From contig JAQXDE010000019.1 in NCBI GenBank assembly GCA_029251525.1, positions 21,799-85,798 on the forward strand: 64,000 nucleotides of DNA. The letters are read 5' to 3'. The first letter of the stretch is position 1, and each line of letters starts with the position of its first letter. The notes under the pieces are model-generated. The model was given only the letters and a program-made list of their open reading frames with translations. It made no database searches and was not told the DNA's origin. The position numbers were made by a program, and so were the translations under genes. This document shows, piece by piece, positions 56,344 through 64,000 of the stretch. This DNA comes from Saprospiraceae bacterium (lineage in GTDB: Bacteria; Bacteroidota; Bacteroidia; Chitinophagales; Saprospiraceae).

Positions 56344-56636
56344 TTATAAATTACCTTTTAAATCTACCATAATAATGGGTGACAAATAACCACTTACATT
56401 ATCTTTATCAAATATGATTTCTTTTAGCTCATAAAATTTAAAGTTTGATTTAAGTAATTTCTCTTCTGCGATAGACATTCAATTTCCAACACTCTTTTTA
56501 ATCCACCATTTTGTACTTTTAAAGTCAAAAAATATTCCTCTATCAATTACAATTTGTGTAAACAATCCCTTAATATCTTCTAGTTTTCTGGAGGATTTGT
56601 ATTAATGATTCCCACTAATTGAGAAAGCGGCTCAAT
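56344..56636 (-). pseudogene. Frameshifted and stop-interrupted remnant of a small gene
   Basis: In the 424-base gap 56286-56709 the minus strand reads EPLSQLVGIINTNPPEN (from about 56633), then a one-base frame change near 56588 to LEDIKGLFTQIVIDRGIF ... WWIKKSVGN, an in-frame TGA at 56481-56479, and in the same frame MSIAEEKLLKSNFKF ... VDLKGNL to TAA at 56344. The composition is protein-like throughout; two lesions in 290 bases indicate a decayed gene of about 95 residues. A 44-residue frame (56344-56478) remains intact from its ATG. Family not recognised. It lies downstream of the lipoprotein gene at 56710. Confidence 0.4.
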
Positions 56637-56709
56637 TCATTTGATTCGTTAGTATTTTTGAGACCTATAATAATTGATCAGTAAAAAGATTTCCTAAATA
56701 TTTATCAAA

Positions 56710-58146
56710 TCATTCTTTCAGCATGCAAGGAAAAAAGGTCTCAAATGCACCTGGAGTAACATAAAAACAATCAGGTAAATAAGCCCCCATCACTTCTTTT
56801 TCAGTTCCAATCTCAATAACATTTTGAATAGCTTCTTTAAAATCAGGTGAAGCCAACATATTTCTAATTTGAATTACTGTAACATCCTCATCCAGTGCAC
56901 CATCTCCATCATCGGCCATGGGTAACCATCCAATACCACATTCAGAATAAGCATTCCTGGGCCGATCTGCTACTCTACTAATTGCAATCACATATTCTCC
57001 TTTATCATTGACAGGCACTTGCTCATCAAATAAACAATCATTCACTCTAGTATTCGCAAATCCTTGATTAGAACAAAGGGACCAATAGACTAATTGACCT
57101 GCTGTCATTTTCTCTTCGCCATTTAAAGTTTTTGGTGTTTGAGGAAGTTTACCTCTTAAAACAAATACTTTCCCATGCTTTCTATTAATAATTGCTCTCA
57201 CATAATTATTATCTAAATTAGGATAAAAGCCTCCTGTACTTTTTCTTGCAGATTCTGGCATTTGTCCTGAGTATATTCCTAATAAAAAAGCTCTATCATA
57301 TTGTATAAACCAAGTAGGTGGATTCGTGGCTGGGTGAGCGTATGGTTTATCAGGAAGGTTAACTAATTCATGGTATTTCTTCATAGGAACCGACACTGCA
57401 CTTGGACTTATATACAATGGTTGTTTAGTATCTAATACCTTACATGCATCCTCTCCACGGAGAACTCTTCCATCGGCAAGAGTTAAGACTGGTTCAGGGA
57501 GTTTAACTCCTCCTGTGACGGGATAAGCTTGATCTGGTACATAAATTCTATAAAGCAAACTTTGCTGACCTGGATCATAAGCAGGAGCATGGATGGTATT
57601 AAAAATTTGTTGTTCTAATTTTTGTCCCTCTAATTGAGGCGATGGGCTTAATCGAATTCCCTCTTTTTTTCTAACCTTTGGTTGAGAACTAGCTACCTCA
57701 ATTGTGTATTTTCTATTTGGATTATTCCTTTCTGCACCCACAATAAAAGGATTTACACCTCCTTCATCTGGAACTATGAGGTAATCAGCTAACGATTCTA
57801 TAGGCTGCCCAAATTCATTATAACTAATCAAAGACATGTATCTAGAGTGTGGGAATTCTCCCTCCAATTCTAATTTAGCTCCTTTCGGGATAGTAAACAT
57901 TGAATTCCAGTAAAAAACTCCGGCATCAGGATATGCTATATTTATGTAGGGATCTTTACTATGAGGACCACGTAGCCAAAAACAAGTTCTCTCACCAGGA
58001 ATCCCAATTTGCTCTTTTGATTCATGGGTTAAAATATCATTATTTAATAAATTAATATTTGGGGGGTGATTTTCACATGAAAAAATTGTTGAGAAAAATA
58101 ACACCACTATCAAAAAAGTAAATTTTGAATTTGTTAATTTTTTCAT
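56710..58146 (-). CDS. Exported lipoprotein of unknown function paired with a TonB receptor
   Basis: A 478-residue lipoprotein (Cys24 in TIFSC) of no family I recognise. It has an N-terminal beta-rich region with PHSRYMSLISYNEFGQPIES and YLIVPDEGG, reminiscent of DUF1214/DUF1254 proteins, and several conserved-looking Trp/Asp/Gly-rich loops (CGIGWLPMADDGDGALDED). Eleven Cys-free stretches alternate with six Cys, so disulfides are possible. It directly follows the TonB-dependent receptor gene (76 bases), and the only room for a promoter (22 bases) is too small, so it must share that transcript. A substrate-binding or processing partner of the receptor is inferred. Confidence 0.55.
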   Translation of the reverse strand: MKKLTNSKFTFLIVVLFFSTIFSCENHPPNINLLNNDILTHESKEQIGIPGERTCFWLRGPHSKDPYINIAYPDAGVFYWNSMFTIPKGAKLELEGEFPHSRYMSLISYNEFGQPIESLADYLIVPDEGGVNPFIVGAERNNPNRKYTIEVASSQPKVRKKEGIRLSPSPQLEGQKLEQQIFNTIHAPAYDPGQQSLLYRIYVPDQAYPVTGGVKLPEPVLTLADGRVLRGEDACKVLDTKQPLYISPSAVSVPMKKYHELVNLPDKPYAHPATNPPTWFIQYDRAFLLGIYSGQMPESARKSTGGFYPNLDNNYVRAIINRKHGKVFVLRGKLPQTPKTLNGEEKMTAGQLVYWSLCSNQGFANTRVNDCLFDEQVPVNDKGEYVIAISRVADRPRNAYSECGIGWLPMADDGDGALDEDVTVIQIRNMLASPDFKEAIQNVIEIGTEKEVMGAYLPDCFYVTPGAFETFFPCMLKE

Positions 58147-58167
58147 TCTGTATCTAATTTAAAAAAA

Positions 58168-58202
58168 AACGTGAATTTTTCACCTAAGAAAAATTCACGT
58201 TT
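58168..58202 (-). terminator. Strong hairpin between TonB receptor and lipoprotein genes
   Basis: A perfect 14-base stem (AACGTGAATTTTTC at 58169-58182 region with its complement at 58188-58202) with a short loop and a T-run on the minus strand. It sits 20 bases past the receptor stop and 22 bases before the lipoprotein start, so it probably lowers but does not end expression of the lipoprotein. Confidence 0.75.
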
Positions 58203-58222
58203 CGATACTTTATTTAAAAATA

Positions 58223-61135
58223 TTATTTAGCACCAAATGTATAAGTTAATTTCATTCTATACATTGCGCCAATTTTTGGCATGTTTGGAAATGCTCTGTA
58301 TTCATTATTGAAAATATTATTACCAGAAAGATCAATAGATAAACCATTATCTAACTTGTAACCAATACTCATATCAACTAAGTTTTTAACCTCAGTTGGT
58401 CCTCCAAATTGACCAGTATTTGCAAGAAATGAATCATCATGCTGAAATGAGATACTTCCTCTAAATCCAGTTTCAGGAGTCAAGGTTAACCCTAATCTGA
58501 ATTTGTTCTTAGGAGTATTAAATGCAGTAGTAAGTGGTGAATCAGCACCTTCCCCTAAATCTTCTCCATCGAATTCGTTTTTGCTAATGTAAGAATAATT
58601 ACCCCATGCTGATAAATCACTTGTAATATAATACTCTAATCCAAAATCAACTCCTGTATAACTAACCTCCGCATCTGGGAAAATTCGGTAACCTGATGCA
58701 ACGTGCATGATTCCATCATTTTGGGGCATCAAACTAGTTTCAACTGTTCCAGTTCCATAATAATTAGGAACCAAGTTGGCCACTTGCCCATATCCACCTG
58801 CTAATGCCGCTACTGTAGCTGCATCTACACCAATCCCTGTAAGAAAGGCTCCAAAGTCAGCAGCAACACCATTTAAAGTCGTAAAATCTTGACCAACTAA
58901 ACTAACTAGTGGTGCAATTGCAGTAAAATCTGAAAATCCTTTTCTTTGAACATGGTAAACATCTAACATAACTCCTAACTTATTATTGATCAGACCTTTG
59001 TAACCTAATTCATAAGTATTACTAGTACTAATTTGAGGTGTATTGGTATCAATCAAATCATTCAATGGTCTATTATTTCCATTTTCATCTGTCTCAAAAA
59101 GGTTTACACCATAAAATGTACCTACATTACCAGTAGGTGCTAAACCTCCTAGATAAGCTGCAATAGGAGCTTCTAAAGGCGTCCCTGCTACCTGTGCTAA
59201 AATAGATCCTGTTGCTACCCCATGAACAAATGCATTTGATAATCCATTAACACCAAGTTGACCTGCAGGTAATTCATCAGGAAGGGCAGTACCCAAATCA
59301 AGTAAAGTTTGTAATAATGCAGGATTTGCTCCTGTTGGGTCTAATGCAGCATATATTCCTCCAGCAACGATATTTTGATTTAAGAACTCAATATTTGGGT
59401 TTGCTCCAAATTCATGTTGTCTATTCATTCCTGCTAACCAAATATCAAATGCTCCTTGCACAGGAACATTTACAGGGAAATCGATAGCCATTTGTAACCC
59501 AGATGGAGGGCCACCAGCTCTGTTAAATGTTGCTCTAAAAGTATGTGCAGGAGTAGGCTTATATACAAATGCAAGTCTTGGAGAAAAGAATCCATCATCA
59601 AGAAATGAAAAAGTATCATATCGACCTGCAATAATCATATCGAGTTTTTTACCTAATTCAAACTTACCTTGTGCATAACCACCAAAAATAGTATAATCAT
59701 CATCATCTTCTTGACTTCCATAAGTTCTATTACCAGTGTCAGTTATAGCATTTCTATAATCAAGACCGATAGTCCAATCTGCATTTAATAAACTTGGAGT
59801 TTGAAAGTTATATTGAACTTGTCCTTCTAATTGTTTTCTTGCAACACCTGCATTATTACCCGTTTGATAAAGGAATGTTGGCTTACTATCTGATCCACCA
59901 TCATTATCTACATAAAATAATTGTGCGAAAAGTCCACCTTTTTGAACTCTTGCTTGTGTCCATATTTCAGTAGATTGCGCTAACCCTTCCCCTAGATCAT
60001 TATAGAAGACAGCACTTGCACCATTGTACCCTCCGGATAAAGTAACACTCAAATCGTCTTGTGGACGAAATTCTAAATGACCACCAAAGGAATAGTTTTC
60101 ATAAAAATCTTGCATAACATTTCCATCTTCTCTTATAGGTAAAGATAAAATTTCCTCACCTGGTTGAGATGAATCAATATAACCTAACCTAGTATCTGGG
60201 TTAACAATACTAGATGAGAATAGATCAATTTGGCTTGTAAAATTACCATTTGCATCAGTTGAACCTTCTGAACCGTCTAGTATAAACTCATCACCTTTAT
60301 TGTAAGCTGCTGTGATTTTATACCCAAAAGTTTTTGAATCATTTCTACCCGCATGTCTTAATGCAGCATTAACTGTATTCATATTACCATAACTAGCTTG
60401 AATAGTCGTTCCTGGATGGTCAATTGGATTTTTAGTAATAAAGTGAATTACACCAGAGGTTACCCCTGGACCATAAAGAGCAGACCCAGGTCCACGTACT
60501 ACTTCTATCCGAGCAAGATCAATATTGTTAATTCCTGCGGCATCTGATTGGAAAGTTCCTATACCTGGTCCAACTAAACTTCTATAATCCATAATTGGGA
60601 ATGCAGAAGTACCAAAAAGACCTACCCCTGCTCTCATCTCAATATTTATTCTTGCTGCGCTTTGTTGGGTAATAGTCACACCTGGTGTATTTATCAGGTT
60701 ACGAGTTGCATCAGTATTAGCTGATGTAGCTAATTGTCGAGAACCAATAACTGAAATAGAGGCGGGAGCATCTTGAACCTTTTCAGCTTTTCTAGAAGCT
60801 GAAATGATAATTTCGTCTGATAAAATTCCTTCTACAAGAGTAACATTTAAAGGTGCATCAGAAGTCACCTCAATTTCTTGAGATGAAAAACCTGTGTATG
60901 AAAAAACTAATGTAAATGGAAAGTTTTCAGATGTTGTAATAGAATAACTTCCATTTTCATCTGTAATGTCACCATCAGACGAGCTTCCTTTGATCAAAAC
61001 ATTCGCTCCGATCAGAGCTTCGCCTCCGTCGTCAGTTACATTTCCACGGATCGTAGTTTGGGCAATTGTGGCACTTGATACCAACATAAAACCCATAATT
61101 AATAATAATAAAATTTGGTTGAAATTTCGTTTCAT
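58223..61135 (-). CDS. TonB-dependent outer-membrane receptor with CarboxypepD_reg-like domain
   Basis: 970 residues: signal peptide (1-25), CarboxypepD_reg-like domain (about 27-108; TTIRGNVTDDGGEALIGANV), plug domain (about 115-235; RKAEKVQDAPASISVIG ... RIEVVRGPGSALYGPGVTSG) and a C-terminal barrel ending in an aromatic residue region (MKLTYTFGAK). It lacks the SusC-specific NxGYGTQ motif, so it belongs to the ordinary TonB receptors for metal chelates, vitamins or peptides. An insert of about 170 hydrophobic, Gly/Ala/Leu-rich residues (about 560-730) enlarges one external loop. The substrate is unknown. Confidence 0.85.
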   Translation of the reverse strand: MKRNFNQILLLLIMGFMLVSSATIAQTTIRGNVTDDGGEALIGANVLIKGSSSDGDITDENGSYSITTSENFPFTLVFSYTGFSSQEIEVTSDAPLNVTLVEGILSDEIIISASRKAEKVQDAPASISVIGSRQLATSANTDATRNLINTPGVTITQQSAARINIEMRAGVGLFGTSAFPIMDYRSLVGPGIGTFQSDAAGINNIDLARIEVVRGPGSALYGPGVTSGVIHFITKNPIDHPGTTIQASYGNMNTVNAALRHAGRNDSKTFGYKITAAYNKGDEFILDGSEGSTDANGNFTSQIDLFSSSIVNPDTRLGYIDSSQPGEEILSLPIREDGNVMQDFYENYSFGGHLEFRPQDDLSVTLSGGYNGASAVFYNDLGEGLAQSTEIWTQARVQKGGLFAQLFYVDNDGGSDSKPTFLYQTGNNAGVARKQLEGQVQYNFQTPSLLNADWTIGLDYRNAITDTGNRTYGSQEDDDDYTIFGGYAQGKFELGKKLDMIIAGRYDTFSFLDDGFFSPRLAFVYKPTPAHTFRATFNRAGGPPSGLQMAIDFPVNVPVQGAFDIWLAGMNRQHEFGANPNIEFLNQNIVAGGIYAALDPTGANPALLQTLLDLGTALPDELPAGQLGVNGLSNAFVHGVATGSILAQVAGTPLEAPIAAYLGGLAPTGNVGTFYGVNLFETDENGNNRPLNDLIDTNTPQISTSNTYELGYKGLINNKLGVMLDVYHVQRKGFSDFTAIAPLVSLVGQDFTTLNGVAADFGAFLTGIGVDAATVAALAGGYGQVANLVPNYYGTGTVETSLMPQNDGIMHVASGYRIFPDAEVSYTGVDFGLEYYITSDLSAWGNYSYISKNEFDGEDLGEGADSPLTTAFNTPKNKFRLGLTLTPETGFRGSISFQHDDSFLANTGQFGGPTEVKNLVDMSIGYKLDNGLSIDLSGNNIFNNEYRAFPNMPKIGAMYRMKLTYTFGAK

Positions 61136-61321
61136 AATAAATAGTTGTTTAAAATTAAAATGTGTTTTTTTTGTCTACAGTCTATTTTCATTTTTCAGTA
61201 TGTAAAATCATAAAAAAAATAAACATTACATCAATTTTTAACATTTTTTTTACAACTTATTTTTTAGTAAGTAACTACTTAATATTAAACTAATATAATC
61301 AATTAGACCGCCAAAACAAGA

Positions 61322-61344
61322 AAAGCAGCCCAAAAGGCTGCTTT
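61322..61344 (-). terminator. Terminator of the Hsp20 gene
   Basis: A 9-base stem AAAGCAGCC/GGCTGCTTT with loop CAAAA, 42 bases past the Hsp20 stop on the minus strand, followed there by TTCTTGTTTT. Confidence 0.7.
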
Positions 61345-61385
61345 GTAATTAAAGAAAACTTAAATATAATTAATTGCTTGACAGC

Positions 61386-61844
61386 TTAGTTCACAAATAT
61401 ATCCTTGCGATTAGTCTCCTCACCTTCTAATTTTAGAAGTGTTAAATGAAGTATTCCATCTCCATATTTAGCTTTAATGGAGGCTAAATCTATTTTTTCA
61501 TTCAACTCAAACCTTCGTTGAAACCTTCCAAACGAAAACTCCTTTCGCCTCCATATTACTCCTGCTTCCTTAGCCTCTTTCTCTTTATTGTTAACCAAAA
61601 TGGTCATTTCATTTTCTACTAGAGAAATATTGAAGTCTTCTCTTTTTAATCCTGGAGCTACCAAAAATATTTCATATCGATCATCCAACTCTTTTACGTT
61701 AATAGGAGGATAAGATTGGTCAAATCCCATTTTTCCCTTCTTTGCCCATTTCTCCTTATTTCTATTGATCCAGTAACCATATGCTGAATTATGATAATTA
61801 TTTTTACAATTTTCTTTTTGGTGATAAAATGATTTTCTACACAT
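61386..61844 (-). CDS. Hsp20/alpha-crystallin small heat shock protein
   Basis: A 152-residue protein whose C-terminal two thirds form an alpha-crystallin domain (YEIFLVAPGLKREDFNIS ... WRRKEFSFGRFQRRFELNEKID ... KYGDGILHLTLLKLE). ATP-independent chaperone that holds unfolding proteins. The first 40 residues are short, basic and rich in Asn/Tyr/Cys, unlike the usual WDPF-type arm. The small membrane protein gene ends 75 bases upstream, on the same strand, suggesting a stress-linked pair. Confidence 0.85.
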   Translation of the reverse strand: MCRKSFYHQKENCKNNYHNSAYGYWINRNKEKWAKKGKMGFDQSYPPINVKELDDRYEIFLVAPGLKREDFNISLVENEMTILVNNKEKEAKEAGVIWRRKEFSFGRFQRRFELNEKIDLASIKAKYGDGILHLTLLKLEGEETNRKDIFVN

Positions 61845-61919
61845 AATTTTATTAATTTTTTCTGGTTAATATGATTTTTAAATTTAGTTATCGAACTTTA
61901 CTAGAACCAACACCCAATT

Positions 61920-62183
61920 TTAAACAACTACGATTCTCTCTTGACGATTAAAAAATGGTTCGTCTTCAAATCTGTCAAACTTGTTAAATGAATTCCTTTC
62001 AAGAGATTCTCTTTCCTCCCAAGTCATATATTTAAAGAAGTTTTTAATTTTTCGAAAAACGAAAAAGATCAAACTCATTACTACAGCTATGAGGAAAGCT
62101 GTAACTAATACTCTTGCTAAAAAGAAAAACAAAATTAAACCTATCGAAATTCCAAAAAATGTTCTAAAAGGACTACGTCTCAT
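61920..62183 (-). CDS. Small membrane protein upstream of Hsp20
   Basis: An 87-residue protein of unknown family. Two transmembrane helices run together (about 9-24 and 26-43), followed by a basic linker and a charged, Arg/Asp/Glu-rich tail (WEERESLERNSFNKFDRFEDE). Located directly before hsp20 on the same strand. Possibly co-regulated in stress, but no function can be given. Confidence 0.6.
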   Translation of the reverse strand: MRRSPFRTFFGISIGLILFFFLARVLVTAFLIAVVMSLIFFVFRKIKNFFKYMTWEERESLERNSFNKFDRFEDEPFFNRQERIVVV

Positions 62184-62361
62184 GATTTTTATTTTTAAGG
62201 TTAATAAATCGAATTTAAACGTTCAGTATTTTTGAAAAGCAATTTTCTAAACGTCTTACATTTAAGAAGACGGACTAATCTTTTTTTTACTTTAAAATTT
62301 TAATATTTTTTTTGACTACACCAAAAAGTGATTATTTGATTTACAATACCTTACAAGCACA

Positions 62362-62399
62362 AAAAAGCAGAGATAATTTTTAACTTATCTCTGCTTTTT
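62362..62399 (-). terminator. Bidirectional terminator after the beta-lactamase-family gene
   Basis: A perfect 15-base stem (AAAAAGCAGAGATAA at 62362-62376 with its complement at 62385-62399) and loop TTTTTAAC. It lies 45 bases past the stop on the minus strand. The gap 62184-62443 has no other feature. Confidence 0.85.
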
Positions 62400-62443
62400 C
62401 TAAAACAAATTGAATATCTTTTTCTGCTATTACATATTTACCC

Positions 62444-63754
62444 TCATTCTATCGATCCATAAATAATCGCATACATCTTAGTCCAAAAATCATTTCTCTG
62501 AAAAGGAACAATTTGAGTCATTCCTACAAAGACCAATTCTTCCTCTGGATCAATAAAAAACTTAGTATTAAAATATCCACCCCATTCATACGTGCCAGCT
62601 GACTTATGATCTTGTGCAGTTCCTTCTCTTGTTTTTAATGAAAATCCTAAACCATAGGTAATTCCTGGAATATTAGAATATCCATTTCCTTTTTTATTTA
62701 ATAGTATTAATTGGTCTGAAGTCATCACTTCAATTGTTTTCCTAGACAAAATTCTTTCCCCTCCATATTCTCCCTCATTTAATAGTGACTGTATAAAAAT
62801 CAAATAATCCATTGCTGTTCCTGACATACCACCACCACCTGCATAATGATTATTATCATTTCTTTTTGGATATTCTAACATTTTTCCAAACTCAGTATCT
62901 GCAGTCATAATCATTTTTCCTTTGTCATCATATGTATAAACTGGTACTAAACGATCCTGTTTTGACTTAGGTAAATAAAAGCCAGTATCTTCAATTCCAA
63001 GAGGAGTCATTATATTTTCTTTAAAATACTCATTCAATTTTTTTCCTGAAGCTACTTCTACAATTCTACCTAGCACTTCCATATTTAATCCATACATATA
63101 TTTTTCTCCTGGTTGAAATATCAAAGGGACTTTAGCTATTTGATCAGCCATTTGTTCAGTCGTCATATCAGCACTTAACCCAAAATTATTGGCGCCCATT
63201 TTTTCATATAGTGCTTGAATCTTTCCTGGATTAAAAACGCCATATGTTATACCTGATGTATGCGTCAATAAATGTCGGATAGTAATTGGTCGTTGAACAG
63301 GTAAAGTTGTAAAAGAAGAATCAGTATCATTGAATTGGTCTAGAACAGCCGATTGTCTAAATGAAGGGATATAATAAAAAACAGGATCATCCAAACCTAA
63401 TTTCCCTTGCTCGTATAGTTGCATGATACTTACTGTTGTAAATGCTTTAGTCATCGATGCCAATCGAAATATATCATTCTTTTGATATTTGTTCCTTTTT
63501 GCCAAGGTTTGATAACCAAAACTTTTATTGTAGACAATCTTTCCTTTTCTAGCAATCACAAAAACTCCACCTGGAACATGTCCTTGATTGACAAAAGATT
63601 CTATGTGTTTGTCCAGCAAATCTAATTTCTTCAAAGAAATTCCAGACAGGTTTTGAACTCTAGGTATTGCAGGAGGATTAAACTCTGAACTCTGAGCCAA
63701 CGATGAATATTGGAAAAAGTAAAAAGTAAGAAATAGTAAAATAAATTTTTTCAT
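62444..63754 (-). CDS. Beta-lactamase-family (class C/esterase-like) serine hydrolase
   Basis: A 436-residue exported protein (signal peptide about 1-20) with the beta-lactamase/transpeptidase-like fold: nucleophile Ser100 in SMTK (SxxK), the YxN-like YGLNMEVLG (about residues 230-238) and a C-terminal GGGGMSGT loop with an HYAGGG segment. The family includes class C beta-lactamases, D-alanyl-D-alanine peptidases and esterases (EstB type); which reaction applies is not clear. The FTHxT-like LLTHTSGITYG before the active core favours the esterase/Ala-peptidase branch. The 246 bases past its start (63755-64000) hold nothing recognised. Confidence 0.8.
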   Translation of the reverse strand: MKKFILLFLTFYFFQYSSLAQSSEFNPPAIPRVQNLSGISLKKLDLLDKHIESFVNQGHVPGGVFVIARKGKIVYNKSFGYQTLAKRNKYQKNDIFRLASMTKAFTTVSIMQLYEQGKLGLDDPVFYYIPSFRQSAVLDQFNDTDSSFTTLPVQRPITIRHLLTHTSGITYGVFNPGKIQALYEKMGANNFGLSADMTTEQMADQIAKVPLIFQPGEKYMYGLNMEVLGRIVEVASGKKLNEYFKENIMTPLGIEDTGFYLPKSKQDRLVPVYTYDDKGKMIMTADTEFGKMLEYPKRNDNNHYAGGGGMSGTAMDYLIFIQSLLNEGEYGGERILSRKTIEVMTSDQLILLNKKGNGYSNIPGITYGLGFSLKTREGTAQDHKSAGTYEWGGYFNTKFFIDPEEELVFVGMTQIVPFQRNDFWTKMYAIIYGSIE

Positions 63755-64000
63755 AGATAATTTTTTATTAAAAATAAAAAAGATAATTCAAGAGACATAA
63801 TTTTATTAAACAGGTTTATCCCATCTAAAAACAATTATTTGCTTCTATATTTAATAACAGAACATTTACATCTTTATCTCTAAAATTCATATTAATTCCT
63901 CACCTTAAAATAGTTGTCAAAGGTTAAAAAGTATTATCACTTAATTATTTTCGCAACTTGAAAATATACTTCTATTTACTTTATTTAATTGGTTAATAAA

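Noticed and set aside
56479..56481. In-frame TGA in the decayed gene read as selenocysteine
   Set aside because: No SECIS-like hairpin is seen just after it, the flanking residues do not resemble a redox motif, and a frameshift also disrupts the gene.
1..64000. CRISPR arrays, tRNA/rRNA genes, insertion sequences, integrases or attachment sites
   Set aside because: No regularly spaced repeats, cloverleaf-like sequences, transposase or recombinase genes, or target-site duplications were found on reading the whole window.

Overview
The window looks like the chromosome of a marine, polysaccharide-degrading member of the Bacteroidota, probably of the Saprospiria/Lewinella type; the exact lineage is an inference. 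The evidence is a SusC/SusD pair, secreted proteins with type IX secretion (T9SS) tails of both type A and type B, many lipoproteins, DUF3810 and CcmB/CcmC proteins of Bacteroidota form, AT-rich DNA, no clear Shine-Dalgarno sequences, and Bacteroidota promoter motifs (TAnnTTTG, once with an ideal TTG-N19 upstream element). I found no rRNA, tRNA, CRISPR array, transposase or prophage. The DNA is typical core and accessory chromosome.

Layout. 1-9 kb: a truncated pgpA, a GtrA-like protein, a very large secreted cytochrome c/PA14/propeller/DUF1080 protein, a sugar nucleotidyltransferase with its NahK-like kinase partner, and a solitary EVE-McrB ATPase. 9-20 kb: a small membrane protein, a nitrilase, an esterase, an AarF/UbiB-type kinase, a lectin-like T9SS cargo protein, diaminopimelate decarboxylase (lysA), an ECF sigma factor with a membrane partner, and a FemAB/GNAT-like protein. 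20-24 kb: a lipoprotein inorganic pyrophosphatase, the arsenosugar pair (AhpD-like protein plus ArsS), a small cytochrome-b-like membrane protein and a class IV aminotransferase.

24.5-41 kb is the centrepiece: a beta-glucan (laminarin-type) utilisation locus. One minus-strand operon encodes SusC, SusD, a PKD-domain surface glycan-binding lipoprotein, two GH16 endoglucanases and a GH3 beta-glucosidase. Divergent to it is a membrane-spanning one-component regulator (beta-propeller, Y_Y_Y, transmembrane segment, coiled coil, LuxR-type HTH). Next to the regulator lies a T9SS-secreted protein with four tandem carbohydrate-binding-like repeats. A TGAGTA-type motif recurs in both intergenic regions around the regulator and is a candidate operator joining these units into one regulon.

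41-64 kb: an outer-membrane barrel protein, DUF3810, thioredoxin, DUF58, a PPK2-type polyphosphate kinase, an S4 protein, 3-hydroxyacyl-CoA dehydrogenase, gdhA in one run with ccmD-ccmC-ccmB, an SH3-domain secreted protein, a sulfurtransferase, a NagX-like membrane acyltransferase, a TonB-dependent receptor with an unknown lipoprotein, Hsp20 with a small membrane protein, and a beta-lactamase-family hydrolase. Several intergenic gaps (24.0-24.4, 45.4-45.6, 54.0-54.1 and 56.3-56.6 kb) hold stop- or frameshift-interrupted reading frames that look like eroded small genes.
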